A DNA stretch of 64,000 nucleotides, from the NCBI GenBank assembly GCA_035363115.1, contig DAOSEM010000010.1, forward strand, positions 1 to 64,000, in the 5' to 3' direction. Position 1 is the stretch's first letter. Every line of letters begins with the position of its first letter. The notes under the pieces are model-generated. The model did no database searches and was not told where the DNA came from. It worked only from the letters and a program-made list of their open reading frames with translations. The DNA comes from Syntrophales bacterium. GTDB lineage: Bacteria; Desulfobacterota; Syntrophia; Syntrophales; PHBD01. Of this stretch, positions 16,744 through 25,961 are shown one piece after another. A program made the translations under genes and the position numbers.

Positions 16744-17676
16744 ATGCGCGCGAAGGCAACCGTCATCGGCGCCGGCAACGTGGGGGCCACCGTGGCCCAG
16801 AGGCTGGCGGAAAAGGAACTGTGTGACGTCGTCCTCATCGACGTCGTCGAAGGGGTCCCCCAGGGAAAGGCCCTGGACCTGAGCCAGGCGGCCCCCATCG
16901 AGGGACACGATGCCCTTCTTACGGGGGCGAACGCCTATGATGAGGCCGGGGGATCGGATCTCATCGTCGTCACCGCCGGCATCCCGAGGAAACCCGGAAT
17001 GAGCCGCGACGATCTACTGGCAACGAACCGGAGCATCGTTTCCGCCGTGACGAAAGAGGCCGCTGCCCGTTCCCCCGAGGCCGTCCTGATCGTCGTCAGC
17101 AACCCCCTCGATGCCATGTGCCATGTTGCGTATGAAGCCAGCGGCTTCCCGAAGAACCGAGTGATCGGCATGGCCGGCGTCCTCGACGCCGCCCGCTTTC
17201 GCTCCTTCATCGCCCGGGAGCTCGGCGTCTCCGCGGAGAACGTTCATGCCACCGTGCTGGGCGGGCACGGAGATACCATGGTCCCCCTGCCCCGCTATAC
17301 GACCGTTGCCGGGGTTCCCCTCCCGGAGCTTCTCCCGCCGGAGCGCATCGAGGCGCTCGTGGCCCGGACGAGGAGCGGCGGCGCCGAGATCGTGGGACTT
17401 CTCAAGACCGGCAGCGCCTACTACGCCCCGGCCTCGGCGGCCGTGGACATGGCCGAGAGCATCCTGAAGGACCGGAAGAAGATCCTTCCCTGTTCGGTCC
17501 TCCTCGAGGGCGAGTATGACATCCATGGATTGTTCGTGGGGGTTCCCGTCAAACTGGGAAAGGGCGGTGTCGAGGAAATCATGGCCCTGAAGCTCTTGAA
17601 GCGGGAATGGGAAGACCTGCAGCGGTCGGCCGCGGCCGTCCGGGAACTGGTGGACATTCTCTCCCGCCTTGGGTAA
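16744..17676 (+). CDS. mdh: Malate dehydrogenase (LDH-like type)
   Basis: 310 residues, normal for the tetrameric/dimeric LDH-like malate dehydrogenase. The Rossmann motif is GAGNVGATVA. The substrate arginines are in GIPRKPGMSRDDLL, where Arg favours malate over lactate. VVSNPLDAM and the catalytic LGGHGDTMVP histidine motif are present. The ATG at 16744 lies 9 bases after GGAG. An ATG at 16735 overlaps the same ribosome binding site and is less likely. TATACA at 16703-16708 is a possible -10, but the -35 is poor. It links the central carbon pathway to NADH and stands alone here. Confidence 0.95.
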   Translation: MRAKATVIGAGNVGATVAQRLAEKELCDVVLIDVVEGVPQGKALDLSQAAPIEGHDALLTGANAYDEAGGSDLIVVTAGIPRKPGMSRDDLLATNRSIVSAVTKEAAARSPEAVLIVVSNPLDAMCHVAYEASGFPKNRVIGMAGVLDAARFRSFIARELGVSAENVHATVLGGHGDTMVPLPRYTTVAGVPLPELLPPERIEALVARTRSGGAEIVGLLKTGSAYYAPASAAVDMAESILKDRKKILPCSVLLEGEYDIHGLFVGVPVKLGKGGVEEIMALKLLKREWEDLQRSAAAVRELVDILSRLG

Positions 17677-17705
17677 ACTGGCAGCACCGCTGTGAGCAAA
17701 GCCCC

Positions 17706-17734
17706 TTGACATTGCCGGTCCGGGCTCCTATAAC
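17706..17734 (+). promoter_or_regulatory. Strong sigma-70 type promoter of gltX
   Basis: TTGACA (17706-17711), 17-base spacer, TATAAC (17729-17734): a near-perfect housekeeping promoter. The -10 ends 24 bases before the chosen gltX start. Confidence 0.8.
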
Positions 17735-17758
17735 GCCCGCAGCGGAAGGATGAATCCC

Positions 17759-19168
17759 ATGAACGCACCTCTCAAGACCCGGTTTGCCCCGTCTCCCACG
17801 GGCTATCTCCACATAGGCGGCGCCCGGACGGCCCTTTTCAACTGGCTGTTCGCCCGCCGGCACGGCGGCATCTTTCTCCTGCGCATCGAGGACACGGACC
17901 AGCTCCGCTCGACGGAGGAATCCACCCGGGCCATCCTGGACGCCATGACATGGCTCGGCCTGAACTGGGACGAAGGCCCCTTCTTCCAGGCGGAGCGCGT
18001 CGGCATCCACCGGCAGATGGTCGAGAAGCTGGTGGACGAGGGGAAGGCCTACTGGTGCACCTGCAGCCAGGAAGAGTTGGAAGCAAAGAGAAAGACGGCC
18101 CTGGCCGAGGGACGGAAGCCCAAATATGACGGAACCTGCCGGGACCGGCACCTCGCCCCGACCCCGGGCGCGGTGGTGCGGTTCCGCTGCCCCGAGGGCG
18201 GAGCCACCCTGATGCGGGATCTCATCAAGGGCAACATCGTCTTTCAGAACGAGGAGCTGGACGACCTGATCATCCAGCGGGCCGACGGGTATCCCACGTA
18301 CAACTTCGCTGTCGTCGTCGACGACGCCCAGATGGGAATCACCCACGTTATCCGGGGAGACGATCATGTGAACAACACGCCCCGACAGATCCTCCTTTAC
18401 GAGGCCCTCGGATTTCCCGTGCCGCTCTTCGCCCACGTCCCCATGATCCTCGGATCCGACAAAGCCCGCCTGAGCAAGCGCCACGGAGCGACCTCCGTCA
18501 TGGCCTACCAGGACATGGGCTACCTGCCGGAGGCCCTGGTGAACTACCTGGTCCGCCTGGGCTGGTCCCACGGAGACCAGGAGATCTTTACCGGCGACGA
18601 GCTGACGAGCCTCTTCGACCTGGACGCCGTGGGCAAGTCCCCGGCGGTGTTCAATCCGGAAAAGCTCCTGTGGCTCAACCAGCATTACATCCGTTCCTAT
18701 TCGCCGGACCGACTGGTGCAAGCCCTTCGGCCCCTGTGGCCGGCGGCATCGGACCCCGCCCGGGAGCCTCTCGTGCGCGGGGTGGTCCGGGATCTCCAGT
18801 CCCGGAGCCGGACGCTTCTTGAGTTGATCGACGGTGCCGCCTTCTACTTCGCCGAGGAGGTGGACTATGATCCCAAGGCGGCGGAAAAGTTCCTGACGCC
18901 GGCCTCGGCCGCCAACCTGGAAGTGGTTCAGATGGAATTGCCCCGACTCGAGAATTACTCCAAGGAGGGTATCGAGACGTTTCTTCGCACCCTGGCGGAG
19001 TCCCGCCAGGTGAAACTCAAGGACATCGCCCAGCCGCTGCGTGTAGCACTGACGGGAAAGACCGTCAGCCCGGGAATCGACGAGGTCATGGTAACCCTCG
19101 GCCGGGAACGGACCCTCAAGCGAATCGCCGGGGCCTTGTCACACATTCGCGCCGGGAACTCCTCCTGA
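17759..19168 (+). CDS. gltX: Glutamyl-tRNA synthetase
   Basis: 469 residues. It charges tRNA-Glu with glutamate. The class I signature SPTGYLHIGGARTA is near residue 12, the KMSKS equivalent RLSKRHGA near residue 240, and the zinc-site pattern WCTC with a later TCRD is seen. GGAAGGA at 17744-17750 overlaps an ATG at 17750 but sits 9 bases from the ATG at 17759, which is therefore chosen. Whether it also charges tRNA-Gln cannot be decided here. A weak hairpin (ACCGG/CCGGT with TTTTT) at 19190-19220 may terminate it. Confidence 0.95.
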   Translation: MNAPLKTRFAPSPTGYLHIGGARTALFNWLFARRHGGIFLLRIEDTDQLRSTEESTRAILDAMTWLGLNWDEGPFFQAERVGIHRQMVEKLVDEGKAYWCTCSQEELEAKRKTALAEGRKPKYDGTCRDRHLAPTPGAVVRFRCPEGGATLMRDLIKGNIVFQNEELDDLIIQRADGYPTYNFAVVVDDAQMGITHVIRGDDHVNNTPRQILLYEALGFPVPLFAHVPMILGSDKARLSKRHGATSVMAYQDMGYLPEALVNYLVRLGWSHGDQEIFTGDELTSLFDLDAVGKSPAVFNPEKLLWLNQHYIRSYSPDRLVQALRPLWPAASDPAREPLVRGVVRDLQSRSRTLLELIDGAAFYFAEEVDYDPKAAEKFLTPASAANLEVVQMELPRLENYSKEGIETFLRTLAESRQVKLKDIAQPLRVALTGKTVSPGIDEVMVTLGRERTLKRIAGALSHIRAGNSS

Positions 19169-19222
19169 TCCCCGAAACGCCCTGACAACACCGGATGGTC
19201 TGCGGGAACGGCCGGTTTTTCA

Positions 19223-19252
19223 TTGACCTGCCCTGCTGATTGTGGTTATTTA
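19223..19252 (+). promoter_or_regulatory. Possible promoter of pal-cpoB
   Basis: TTGACC (19223-19228) is followed after 17-18 bases by a poor -10 (TTATTT/TATTTA). Position about 60-90 bases before the pal start is reasonable, but the -10 is weak. Confidence 0.35.
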
Positions 19253-19313
19253 GGTGCCGTTGTTATTGAACCCATTCACTATGATTCCCCATTCAAGAAA
19301 GGAGATTGGTATT

Positions 19314-19904
19314 ATGAAGAGCCGGTTCTTTCGGACCATGGTGATTCTCTCCTGCCTGGTTCTCCTGGTCGCCGTCGGTTGCGCGAAGAAGGCCGTCAAG
19401 GAAGACACGGGAATGCAGGAGCAGAAAGTCACCGCCCAGGCGACGGCAGACGATGATGCCGCCAAGAAGGCCGCTGAGGCAGCAGCCCGGGAACGCGCCC
19501 TGAGAGAGGAAGCCGCCCGCCGGGCCGAGCAGGAGCGTCTCGCCCGTGAAAAGGCCGAGAAACTCGCAGCCCTGTTCGCGGATGTCAACTTCGATTTCGA
19601 CAAGTACAATGTCAAGCCTGAATTCCGGGATCGCCTGGCTGCACAGGCCGCCTACCTGAAGGAAAGCGCAGCGGATTCGCTTCTCGTCGAGGGTCACTGC
19701 GACGAGCGTGGAACCGCCGAGTACAACTTGGCCCTGGGTGAAAGGCGTGCGAATGCCGTCATGAAGTACTTGATCGACCTGGGTATCGACAAGGGGCGGA
19801 TCAAGACGATCTCCTACGGGAAAGATCGTCCCCTCGACTCTGCTTCCAACGAAGAAGCGTGGGCCAAGAACCGCCGGGCTCATTTCGAACTCAACGCAAA
19901 ATAA
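19314..19904 (+). CDS. pal: Peptidoglycan-associated lipoprotein (Pal, OmpA family)
   Basis: 196 residues. A lipoprotein signal ends at Cys23 (LLVAVGC). A charged, alanine-rich helix (about 45-85, ERALREEAARRAEQERLARE) leads into an OmpA domain (about 88-196). That domain has VNFDFDKYNVKPEF, the peptidoglycan-binding VEGHCDERGTAEYNLALGERR and a terminal NRRAHFEL. It anchors the outer membrane to peptidoglycan as part of Tol-Pal. AAAGGAG lies upstream of the ATG. tolQRAB are not adjacent. cpoB follows after 18 bases. Confidence 0.93.
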   Translation: MKSRFFRTMVILSCLVLLVAVGCAKKAVKEDTGMQEQKVTAQATADDDAAKKAAEAAARERALREEAARRAEQERLAREKAEKLAALFADVNFDFDKYNVKPEFRDRLAAQAAYLKESAADSLLVEGHCDERGTAEYNLALGERRANAVMKYLIDLGIDKGRIKTISYGKDRPLDSASNEEAWAKNRRAHFELNAK

Positions 19905-19922
19905 CGCTGTGATGCCCCTCGT

Positions 19923-20756
19923 ATGAGGAAGTTTTGTCTTGTCCTTTTTGTTCTGATCGGTCTGGCCGGGGTGTCCGGTTGCGCCACCTCGAAGGACCTG
20001 AGAAGGGTTCAGGGAGACCTGCTCGCCCGAATCGAGGCGACGGAGCAGAAAATCGCCGCCTTGGACCAGACCGATCAGACCATCAAGGGTGATGCCAGGA
20101 CCGTCTCGGAATCCGTAACGCTGCTGCAGAAGCGGCAGGCCGAAACGGGCGCCGACCTGGCGGAGGCGAAAGACCAGATTCGCCAGATCCGCGGCCTCGT
20201 GGACGGAATGAAGAAAGACATGTCCAGCGGTGGCGGCCGTCAGGACGAGCTGAAGGAAAAGATCGACGCCCTCTCTCTGAAGATCCAGTTTCTCGAGAAT
20301 TACATGGGTATCAGCAAGAAGGACGGAGGCGAGCCGGTAAACCGGAACAACGGAGGCAACGGCAAGGAAACAAAGGGCAAATCCGATCGGGAGTCCCTCT
20401 ACGGGGCGGCCTACGCCACCCTGAAAGAGGGAAAGTACGAGAAAGCCCGCGGAGAATTCCAGAATTTCCTCAAGAAGTATCCCCGCACCGAGTTGTCCGA
20501 CAATGCCCAGTTCTGGATCGGCGAAAGCTATTTTTCCGAAGGCAAGTTCGAGAAGGCCATCCTGGAATATGAAAAGGTCATCAAGAGTTATCCGGACGGG
20601 GACAAGGTTCCCCCGTCCCTCCTGAAGCAGGGGCTGGCCTTTGCCCAGTTGGGCGATAAAACCAGCGCCCGCATGATTCTGCAGCAGATCATCAAGGACT
20701 ATCCGAACACGAGTTCAGCCCGGACGGCCCGGACGAAACTCAACGAACTGAAATAG
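19923..20756 (+). CDS. cpoB: Tol-Pal associated periplasmic protein CpoB (YbgF)
   Basis: 277 residues. A signal peptide with a lipobox-like end (GVSGC, Cys20) suggests a lipoprotein rather than the soluble form of enterobacteria. An N-terminal coiled coil (about 25-125) of the YbgF trimerisation type is followed by an asparagine/glycine linker. The C-terminal tetratricopeptide domain (about 155-277) contains YGAAYATLKEGKYEKA, SDNAQFWIGESYF and LKQGLAFAQLGDK. It coordinates envelope constriction with peptidoglycan synthesis in characterised relatives. Ribosome binding site is poor, so translation may be coupled to pal. Confidence 0.92.
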   Translation: MRKFCLVLFVLIGLAGVSGCATSKDLRRVQGDLLARIEATEQKIAALDQTDQTIKGDARTVSESVTLLQKRQAETGADLAEAKDQIRQIRGLVDGMKKDMSSGGGRQDELKEKIDALSLKIQFLENYMGISKKDGGEPVNRNNGGNGKETKGKSDRESLYGAAYATLKEGKYEKARGEFQNFLKKYPRTELSDNAQFWIGESYFSEGKFEKAILEYEKVIKSYPDGDKVPPSLLKQGLAFAQLGDKTSARMILQQIIKDYPNTSSARTARTKLNELK

Positions 20757-20789
20757 AGGCTGCGCTTCGGCGGCTTCCAGGAAAGAAGG

Positions 20790-20821
20790 GGAGACGGCAC
20801 ATCCGCCGGTCTCCTTTTTTT
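20790..20821 (+). terminator. Intrinsic terminator of pal-cpoB
   Basis: GGAGACGGC and GCC-G-GTCTCC form a stem with one bulge around ACATCC, followed by seven T residues. It overlaps the last codons' end of the convergent TPR gene. Confidence 0.85.
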
Positions 20822-22529
20822 ATGGATTCTCGCCGAGTTCCCGGATTTTCCGCGGGAGCTCGGTACTCGACGGATTCAGCTTGAGCGCCTTCCGATAGGC
20901 CGACAGGGCCTCTTCCCGATACCCTGCCTTTGCACAGGCATCTCCCAGGTGTTCGGCAATGGTGGGATCGTCAGGAACCGCAAGAGCAGCTTCCCGGAGA
21001 TACCGGACGGCTTTACCCAATTCGTTCTTCTTGTAGTAAACCCATCCCAGGCTGTCCGTAATGTACCCGTTCCCTGGCTTCGCTTTCAGGGCCTTCAGGA
21101 TGAGCCGTTCCGCTTCATCGAGGTGCAACCCCTGGTCCGCATAGCTGTATCCGATGAAATTCAGGGCATCCGCGTGATCCGGTTCGATGGCGAGAATCCC
21201 CTTCATCAGGACGATGCCCTCCTCAAAGCGGCCGCTTTTCTCGTATAAAACCCCCAGGCTGTAGGGAAGATCCACGTTCCGGGGAATGGCGGCCATTCCC
21301 TGGCGCAGCACATTTTCGGCCGCTGCCGGGTTCTTCATCTCCTCGTGAAGCGAAGCCAGGTACAGATAGAGCCCCGGGTAGTCCTTCTTTTTCTCCAGGG
21401 CCTGGCCGGCCGTCCGCAGGGCCTCTTCTTTCCGGCCCGCCTTGCTGTGCAGGAAGGCCATCCGGACCCGGGCGTTCCCGAAGAATTCCGATTTCACCGC
21501 CACTTCGCCATAGGCGGTGATGGCCTTGTCCGCGTCGCCCCGTTCTTCATATGCCGAGGCCAGAAGATACCGAAGGCGGGCATCTACAGGATCTTCCCGT
21601 ACCAGGGTCTCCAGCATGCCAACAGCGCGGGGGTGATCCTTGCGCTCCAGGTAGACAATGGCCAGGGTAAGCCGGAGATCCCGGTTGTCCGGCTCGATCT
21701 TCAGGGCATCCTGAAGGGTCTGTTCCGCATCGTCAAACCGCTGGAGCCGGAGGAGCATCTCCGCCAGCCGGAGCCGTACCCCCATGCGCAGGGGATACTG
21801 CTTCATGAACCGCCGGTATGTATCCACCGCTTTTTCCGTCTGCCTGCGGGATTCATAGAAGTACCCCAGGTCGATCCAGGCCGCCTCAAAGGCCGGTCGC
21901 AGCTCCAGGACTCTCCGGAACCCCGCCTCGGCTTCCCCATCCCTTTTCAGCTCCTGGAAAATCCTTGCCCGGTAGTAGAGAGCCGCCGCATGGTCCGGAT
22001 GAATTTCGAGGAGACGGTCATAACAGGCCAGGGCCTTTTCATGCCTCCCCGATTCCGAATAAAGGGCCGCCAGATGCAGCCAGGCCGTCTCATTATTCCG
22101 GTCCAGCTCCAGAACCTTCCGGAAAGAGCGCTCGGCCTGGTCCGTCTCCTTCCGGGCGGCCTGGGCTCCCCCGAGAAGGAGATAAATCATGGGTTCGCGG
22201 GGATGCCGTCGCGTCGCGTCCTGAAGGGTCGCGATCACTTTTTCCGGGTTTCCTTTTTCCGCGTACAGGACCGCCAGCTCAATGGTCAGTTCCACGGACT
22301 GCTCGTCAAAGCGGCGTGCAGTCTCCAACTCCGCGATGGCCTCGTCCATTTTCCCGTCCAGCATGTACTGGATGGCGATGGAATAGTGGAACATCGCCCT
22401 GGCGTCGCCGTGACCCGGCACGGAGGCGGGACTGCCGCGGAAAGGCGCCGTTGCGCACCCGCACAGGGAAAGGAGGACCGCACTGGCAAGGAAAAGCAGG
22501 AAAAGAATGGAACGGGTTCGTTTTTTCAT
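20820..22529 (-). CDS. TPR-repeat lipoprotein
   Basis: 569 residues. A lipoprotein signal peptide ends in LSLCGC (Cys25). The rest is tandem tetratricopeptide repeats, more than a dozen by eye, from about residue 45 to the end. Typical units are YSIAIQYMLDGKMDEAIAEL, AALYYRARIFQELKRDGEAE and SLGWVYYKKNELGKAVRYLR. Such proteins scaffold envelope complexes; the specific partner is unknown. Its start overlaps the stop of the upstream deacetylase by four bases (ATGA). It therefore belongs to the TrmJ-CtpA-deacetylase transcription unit. Confidence 0.85.
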   Translation of the reverse strand: MKKRTRSILFLLFLASAVLLSLCGCATAPFRGSPASVPGHGDARAMFHYSIAIQYMLDGKMDEAIAELETARRFDEQSVELTIELAVLYAEKGNPEKVIATLQDATRRHPREPMIYLLLGGAQAARKETDQAERSFRKVLELDRNNETAWLHLAALYSESGRHEKALACYDRLLEIHPDHAAALYYRARIFQELKRDGEAEAGFRRVLELRPAFEAAWIDLGYFYESRRQTEKAVDTYRRFMKQYPLRMGVRLRLAEMLLRLQRFDDAEQTLQDALKIEPDNRDLRLTLAIVYLERKDHPRAVGMLETLVREDPVDARLRYLLASAYEERGDADKAITAYGEVAVKSEFFGNARVRMAFLHSKAGRKEEALRTAGQALEKKKDYPGLYLYLASLHEEMKNPAAAENVLRQGMAAIPRNVDLPYSLGVLYEKSGRFEEGIVLMKGILAIEPDHADALNFIGYSYADQGLHLDEAERLILKALKAKPGNGYITDSLGWVYYKKNELGKAVRYLREAALAVPDDPTIAEHLGDACAKAGYREEALSAYRKALKLNPSSTELPRKIRELGENP

Positions 22530-23485
22530 CGCATGGCCCTGGCGTCGCCACCCACCGGCTGGACCGCCTCCGATGCGGAAACCACGTGGATTCCATGACG
22601 ACGGAGCATCGGGATAACGTTCCGGAGGGCTTGGATGGTGCCGGGATAGGGGTGGCCGATGACGACAGGCGGCTGCGCCGTATCGGATGTCCTCGCCAGC
22701 CGGAGGATCTGCTGGAGGATCTCGTCTTTGGAACGACCGTCGATAAACAGGTCTCGTCTCCCGAAGGGAACGCCCGTCTGCCGGGCCGCTTCAAGAGCCC
22801 GGCTCCGGACGGACGTCCGGCTGTCGATAAAATAGAACCCCTTTTCATGAAGAACTTTCATGACAACAACCATTTTTTCCGGGTTCTCCGTGAACAGGGA
22901 CCCCATGTGGCTATTGGCTCCCCTGGCATGGGGCACAGCCCGGATATCCTGTACAAGCTGACGGCGGATTTCCTCGTCATTCATGTTCGTCCGCAGGACC
23001 ATCGCCCCCGGGTTGGCCTTTGTCCCAGACCGGGGTTCGAGGGGCAGATGGAGGATCACTTCCCGTCCGTCCCCGTGAATCATGGCCGCCGCCTGGGCCG
23101 CTCGGGCACCATCGGGAAGAACGGCAAAGGTAATGGGCGTCTTGAGCGAAAGGAGTTCCCGGACCGGGGCCAGATCGTGTCCGATATCGTCAATGATGAT
23201 CACCACCCGAAGCGGGCCTTTTACAGCTTCCGGCTTCGGTTCCGGCCTGGGTTCCGGAACATTCCGCCCGGCCCTGTCCTTCTCGGCGGGAACGGCTTTG
23301 GGAACGACAACAGCGGGAACGGTCCGGGCCGGAGCGGCCTTGCGCGGGGGCGCCTGCACCCGGCGTGTCTCCCGCTGCCGCTCCACGTGCAGAAAATAGG
23401 CAATGGCGACAATGGCTGCGATCGCTGTGAGAAAAACGATCCAAGCCGTCCACTTCCCCTTTTTTCTGCGTTTTCTGCCTGCCAT
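22526..23485 (-). CDS. Divergent polysaccharide deacetylase family protein
   Basis: 319 residues. An N-terminal basic stretch and a single transmembrane anchor (about 13-32) are followed by a proline-rich linker. A divergent NodB-like barrel (about 92-310) contains VVIIIDDIGHD, ITFAVLPDGARA, VILHLPLEPR, ANSHMGSLFTEN and FYFIDSRTS. This matches the YibQ/DUF610 family often encoded next to the CtpA protease. Periplasmic location is inferred, and the substrate (possibly peptidoglycan glycans) is unproven. Overlaps the following TPR gene by 4 bases. Confidence 0.88.
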   Translation of the reverse strand: MAGRKRRKKGKWTAWIVFLTAIAAIVAIAYFLHVERQRETRRVQAPPRKAAPARTVPAVVVPKAVPAEKDRAGRNVPEPRPEPKPEAVKGPLRVVIIIDDIGHDLAPVRELLSLKTPITFAVLPDGARAAQAAAMIHGDGREVILHLPLEPRSGTKANPGAMVLRTNMNDEEIRRQLVQDIRAVPHARGANSHMGSLFTENPEKMVVVMKVLHEKGFYFIDSRTSVRSRALEAARQTGVPFGRRDLFIDGRSKDEILQQILRLARTSDTAQPPVVIGHPYPGTIQALRNVIPMLRRHGIHVVSASEAVQPVGGDARAMR

Positions 23486-23553
23486 CTGTCCGTTCCGGCT
23501 TCGTCCTCACCGGAACCCCCCGGACGGGGCGTCCGGGGGACGTTTCCCTTTCC

Positions 23554-24900
23554 TCAGCTGCTGCGGGCTCCCTTCCGGAAGAGGTCCCAGCTCTTGAGGA
23601 TGTCGATGGCGCTCTTGAGCTGGTTGTCCTGGGTCACATCCCCCATTTCCTCCCGCCTGGGGAGCGGCCGCGGCTGCGTCGGAGGCGCGGCCGGACTTTC
23701 CTTGACTTCCCCGTTCTCCCGTGGGGAGGGGATGTGTCCAGCCAGGTCCTTTTCCCGCAGGGGCTCCTCCGTTGATTCCCGTTCCTTGCCGTTGACAATT
23801 CTCGTCCTGCGGATCACGATGTCCGGCTGAATTCCCTCTGCCTGGATGGAGCGGCCCTTGGGCGTATAGTATTTTGCCGTCGTCAGCTTGAGGGCCGATC
23901 CGTCGTCCAGGGGGATGACCGTCTGCACGGACCCCTTGCCGAAGGTCTGCGTTCCGAGGACGAGGGCGCGTCCGTTGTCCTGGAGGGCACCGGCGACGAT
24001 CTCCGCCGCGGAGGCGGTCCCCTCGTTGACCAGGGCCACGATGGCGCAGCTCGGCTCGTTCCCGTTGTCTCGCGCCTTCGCCGAGCTCTCCACGGATTTC
24101 ACGCGGCCGCGGGTGGACACAATCATTCCCGATTTCAGGAACACATCCGAGACCTGGACGGCCTGGCTCAGAAGTCCGCCCGGATTGTTCCTGAGGTCCA
24201 GGACAAGCCCCTTGAGTGGATTGGTCTTCTTCGTCACCTCGGCCAGGGCCTTCGCCAGATCTTCCGCGGTCCGTTCCTGGAAAGAGGAGATCCGGACATA
24301 ACCGATCCCATCCTCGAAGATCCTGGACCGGATGCTCACAATTTGGATGATATCCCGGGTAATGGTGATATCCTGGGGCTTCGTGGTTTCGTCCCGCATG
24401 ATCGTGATGGTGACGTTTGTTCCTTTCGGCCCCCTGAGTTTCTTGACGGCATCCATGATCGTGATGTCCTTGGTGGACTTGCCGTCAATCCGGATAATCG
24501 CGTCACCGGCCTTGACGCCGGCCCGGTAGGCCGGCGTGTCTTCGATCGGCGATACGACGGTAAGAACGTCCTTTCGGATCGTGATCTCAATGCCGATACC
24601 GCCGAAGCGCCCCTTGGTCTCCACTTCCAGTTCCCTGTACATGTCCGCCGTCATGTACGAGCTGTGCGGATCCAGGGACCGCATCATCCCGTTGACGGCC
24701 CCCTGGAGCAGGTTCTTGGTCTCGACCGGCTCGACGTAATTCTTCTCGACGATGTCGAGGATCTCGTTGAAGGTCTTGAGGCTCCGGTAGGTGCTCCGGT
24801 CCAGGGCCGAGACCGGGCTGTCTCCGGCAAGGCCGATGAGGATCACCAGGGCCGACAGCCCCAGGAGAAGGATCCCCGTCTTCACCGTTTTCCGTTTCAT
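23554..24900 (-). CDS. ctpA: C-terminal processing protease (S41 family)
   Basis: 448 residues. The N-terminal signal/anchor is residues 1-30. A PDZ domain is at about 95-175 (GIGIEITIRKDVLTVVSPIE). The S41 catalytic domain has LVLDLRNNPGGLLSQAVQV, the nucleophile Ser in NEGTASAAEIVAGAL, and the Lys in TFGKGSVQTV. These serine-lysine proteases trim periplasmic and lipid-anchored substrates, often with TPR lipoprotein adaptors. The TPR lipoprotein two genes downstream is a plausible adaptor (inference). GGGGAGG lies 5 bases before the ATG. Confidence 0.94.
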   Translation of the reverse strand: MKRKTVKTGILLLGLSALVILIGLAGDSPVSALDRSTYRSLKTFNEILDIVEKNYVEPVETKNLLQGAVNGMMRSLDPHSSYMTADMYRELEVETKGRFGGIGIEITIRKDVLTVVSPIEDTPAYRAGVKAGDAIIRIDGKSTKDITIMDAVKKLRGPKGTNVTITIMRDETTKPQDITITRDIIQIVSIRSRIFEDGIGYVRISSFQERTAEDLAKALAEVTKKTNPLKGLVLDLRNNPGGLLSQAVQVSDVFLKSGMIVSTRGRVKSVESSAKARDNGNEPSCAIVALVNEGTASAAEIVAGALQDNGRALVLGTQTFGKGSVQTVIPLDDGSALKLTTAKYYTPKGRSIQAEGIQPDIVIRRTRIVNGKERESTEEPLREKDLAGHIPSPRENGEVKESPAAPPTQPRPLPRREEMGDVTQDNQLKSAIDILKSWDLFRKGARSS

Positions 24901-24953
24901 TCATACCTCCCCTTGCCCGGTGTCATATTCCTTAAATATGGAAGTTTAAAAAC

Positions 24954-25793
24954 CTACTTCTTTTCCTTGTAAAATTCCATCGCATTTTCTGAGCCGGCGG
25001 CGCATTCCGGTACTTTTTCCGCGGACCGCCGCCCAGGGTCCGGTCCCGGCTGTCCCGTGGCCCAGTCGATCTGGCGACAGATCCCGCGGAGGATCTTTAC
25101 CTCCCGGGCCTGAAGCTGCACCCGGGAAAAGAGCCGCCGTACATGGAGCATCCAGTATTCGGGATTCTGCTTGTTGATGAACCCGATCCGGGTGAGGACA
25201 TCCCGCAGGTGCCCGTACATTCCCTCCAGCTCCGCCGACGAGGCAAGCCGCGGCCGGAAAACGGGAGGAGGATCCGCCGCGGCGACGAACAGCTCGTAGC
25301 AGAGAATCATTACGGCATGGGACAGGTTGATGGACCGGAACGCCTCGGAGGCGGGAATGTTGACGACGGTATGGCACAGGCGGAGCTCCTCGTTGGAGAG
25401 CCCCTTGTCCTCGGGACCGAAGAGCAGGGCAATCCGGTTGTTCCGGCTGAGATCGCACATCCTCCGGGCCATTTCCCGCGGGGAGACGCCGGGACCGCGC
25501 GCGGACCCCCGGCGGCCGGTCGTGCCCACAAGCCACGAAAAACCGGCCACGGCCTCCTCCAGCGTTTCGCAGCATTCCATCGTGTCCACCAGGTCCCGGG
25601 CGGCATGGGTGGCCCGCTGCAGTATTTCCTCCCGGTCGAGGGGCTCCCCTCCGACAACGATCAGTTTCCCGATTCCCATGTTTTTCGCGCACCGGGCCAC
25701 GGACCCCACATTCCCTGAAAATTTCGGACGGCAGAGCACCACCGCCACGTTTTCCATTCGCACCCGGATTTCCTGATTGTCTTGTTTCTTCAT
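24954..25793 (-). CDS. TrmJ-like SPOUT RNA 2'-O-methyltransferase
   Basis: 279 residues from the ATG at 25793, which has AAAGGA and GGAG upstream; a longer frame begins at 25850. SPOUT-family signatures are ENVAVVLCRPKFSGNVGSVA, ALLFGPEDKGLSNEELRLC and EAFRSINLSHAVMILCYEL. This pattern fits TrmJ, which methylates the 2'-OH of tRNA position 32. A C-terminal helical extension (about 175-260) is present as in TrmJ. First gene of a - strand unit with ctpA. Divergent from rsmG across 168 bases with no convincing promoter. Confidence 0.85.
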   Translation of the reverse strand: MKKQDNQEIRVRMENVAVVLCRPKFSGNVGSVARCAKNMGIGKLIVVGGEPLDREEILQRATHAARDLVDTMECCETLEEAVAGFSWLVGTTGRRGSARGPGVSPREMARRMCDLSRNNRIALLFGPEDKGLSNEELRLCHTVVNIPASEAFRSINLSHAVMILCYELFVAAADPPPVFRPRLASSAELEGMYGHLRDVLTRIGFINKQNPEYWMLHVRRLFSRVQLQAREVKILRGICRQIDWATGQPGPDPGRRSAEKVPECAAGSENAMEFYKEKK

Positions 25794-25961
25794 TTTCTCC
25801 GTATCCTTTATTCCCGGCGGTGACCCTGATACCACAAAACGGACCGGCACGCATTTTTTGATTGTCCGTTCCTCCTCCTTCTGCTATCGGGCACGGGAAA
25901 GCATGTCCTCCCCGGCACGGCCGGGTTCGCGGATCCGGCCAACCCATGCAGGCAAAAAACC

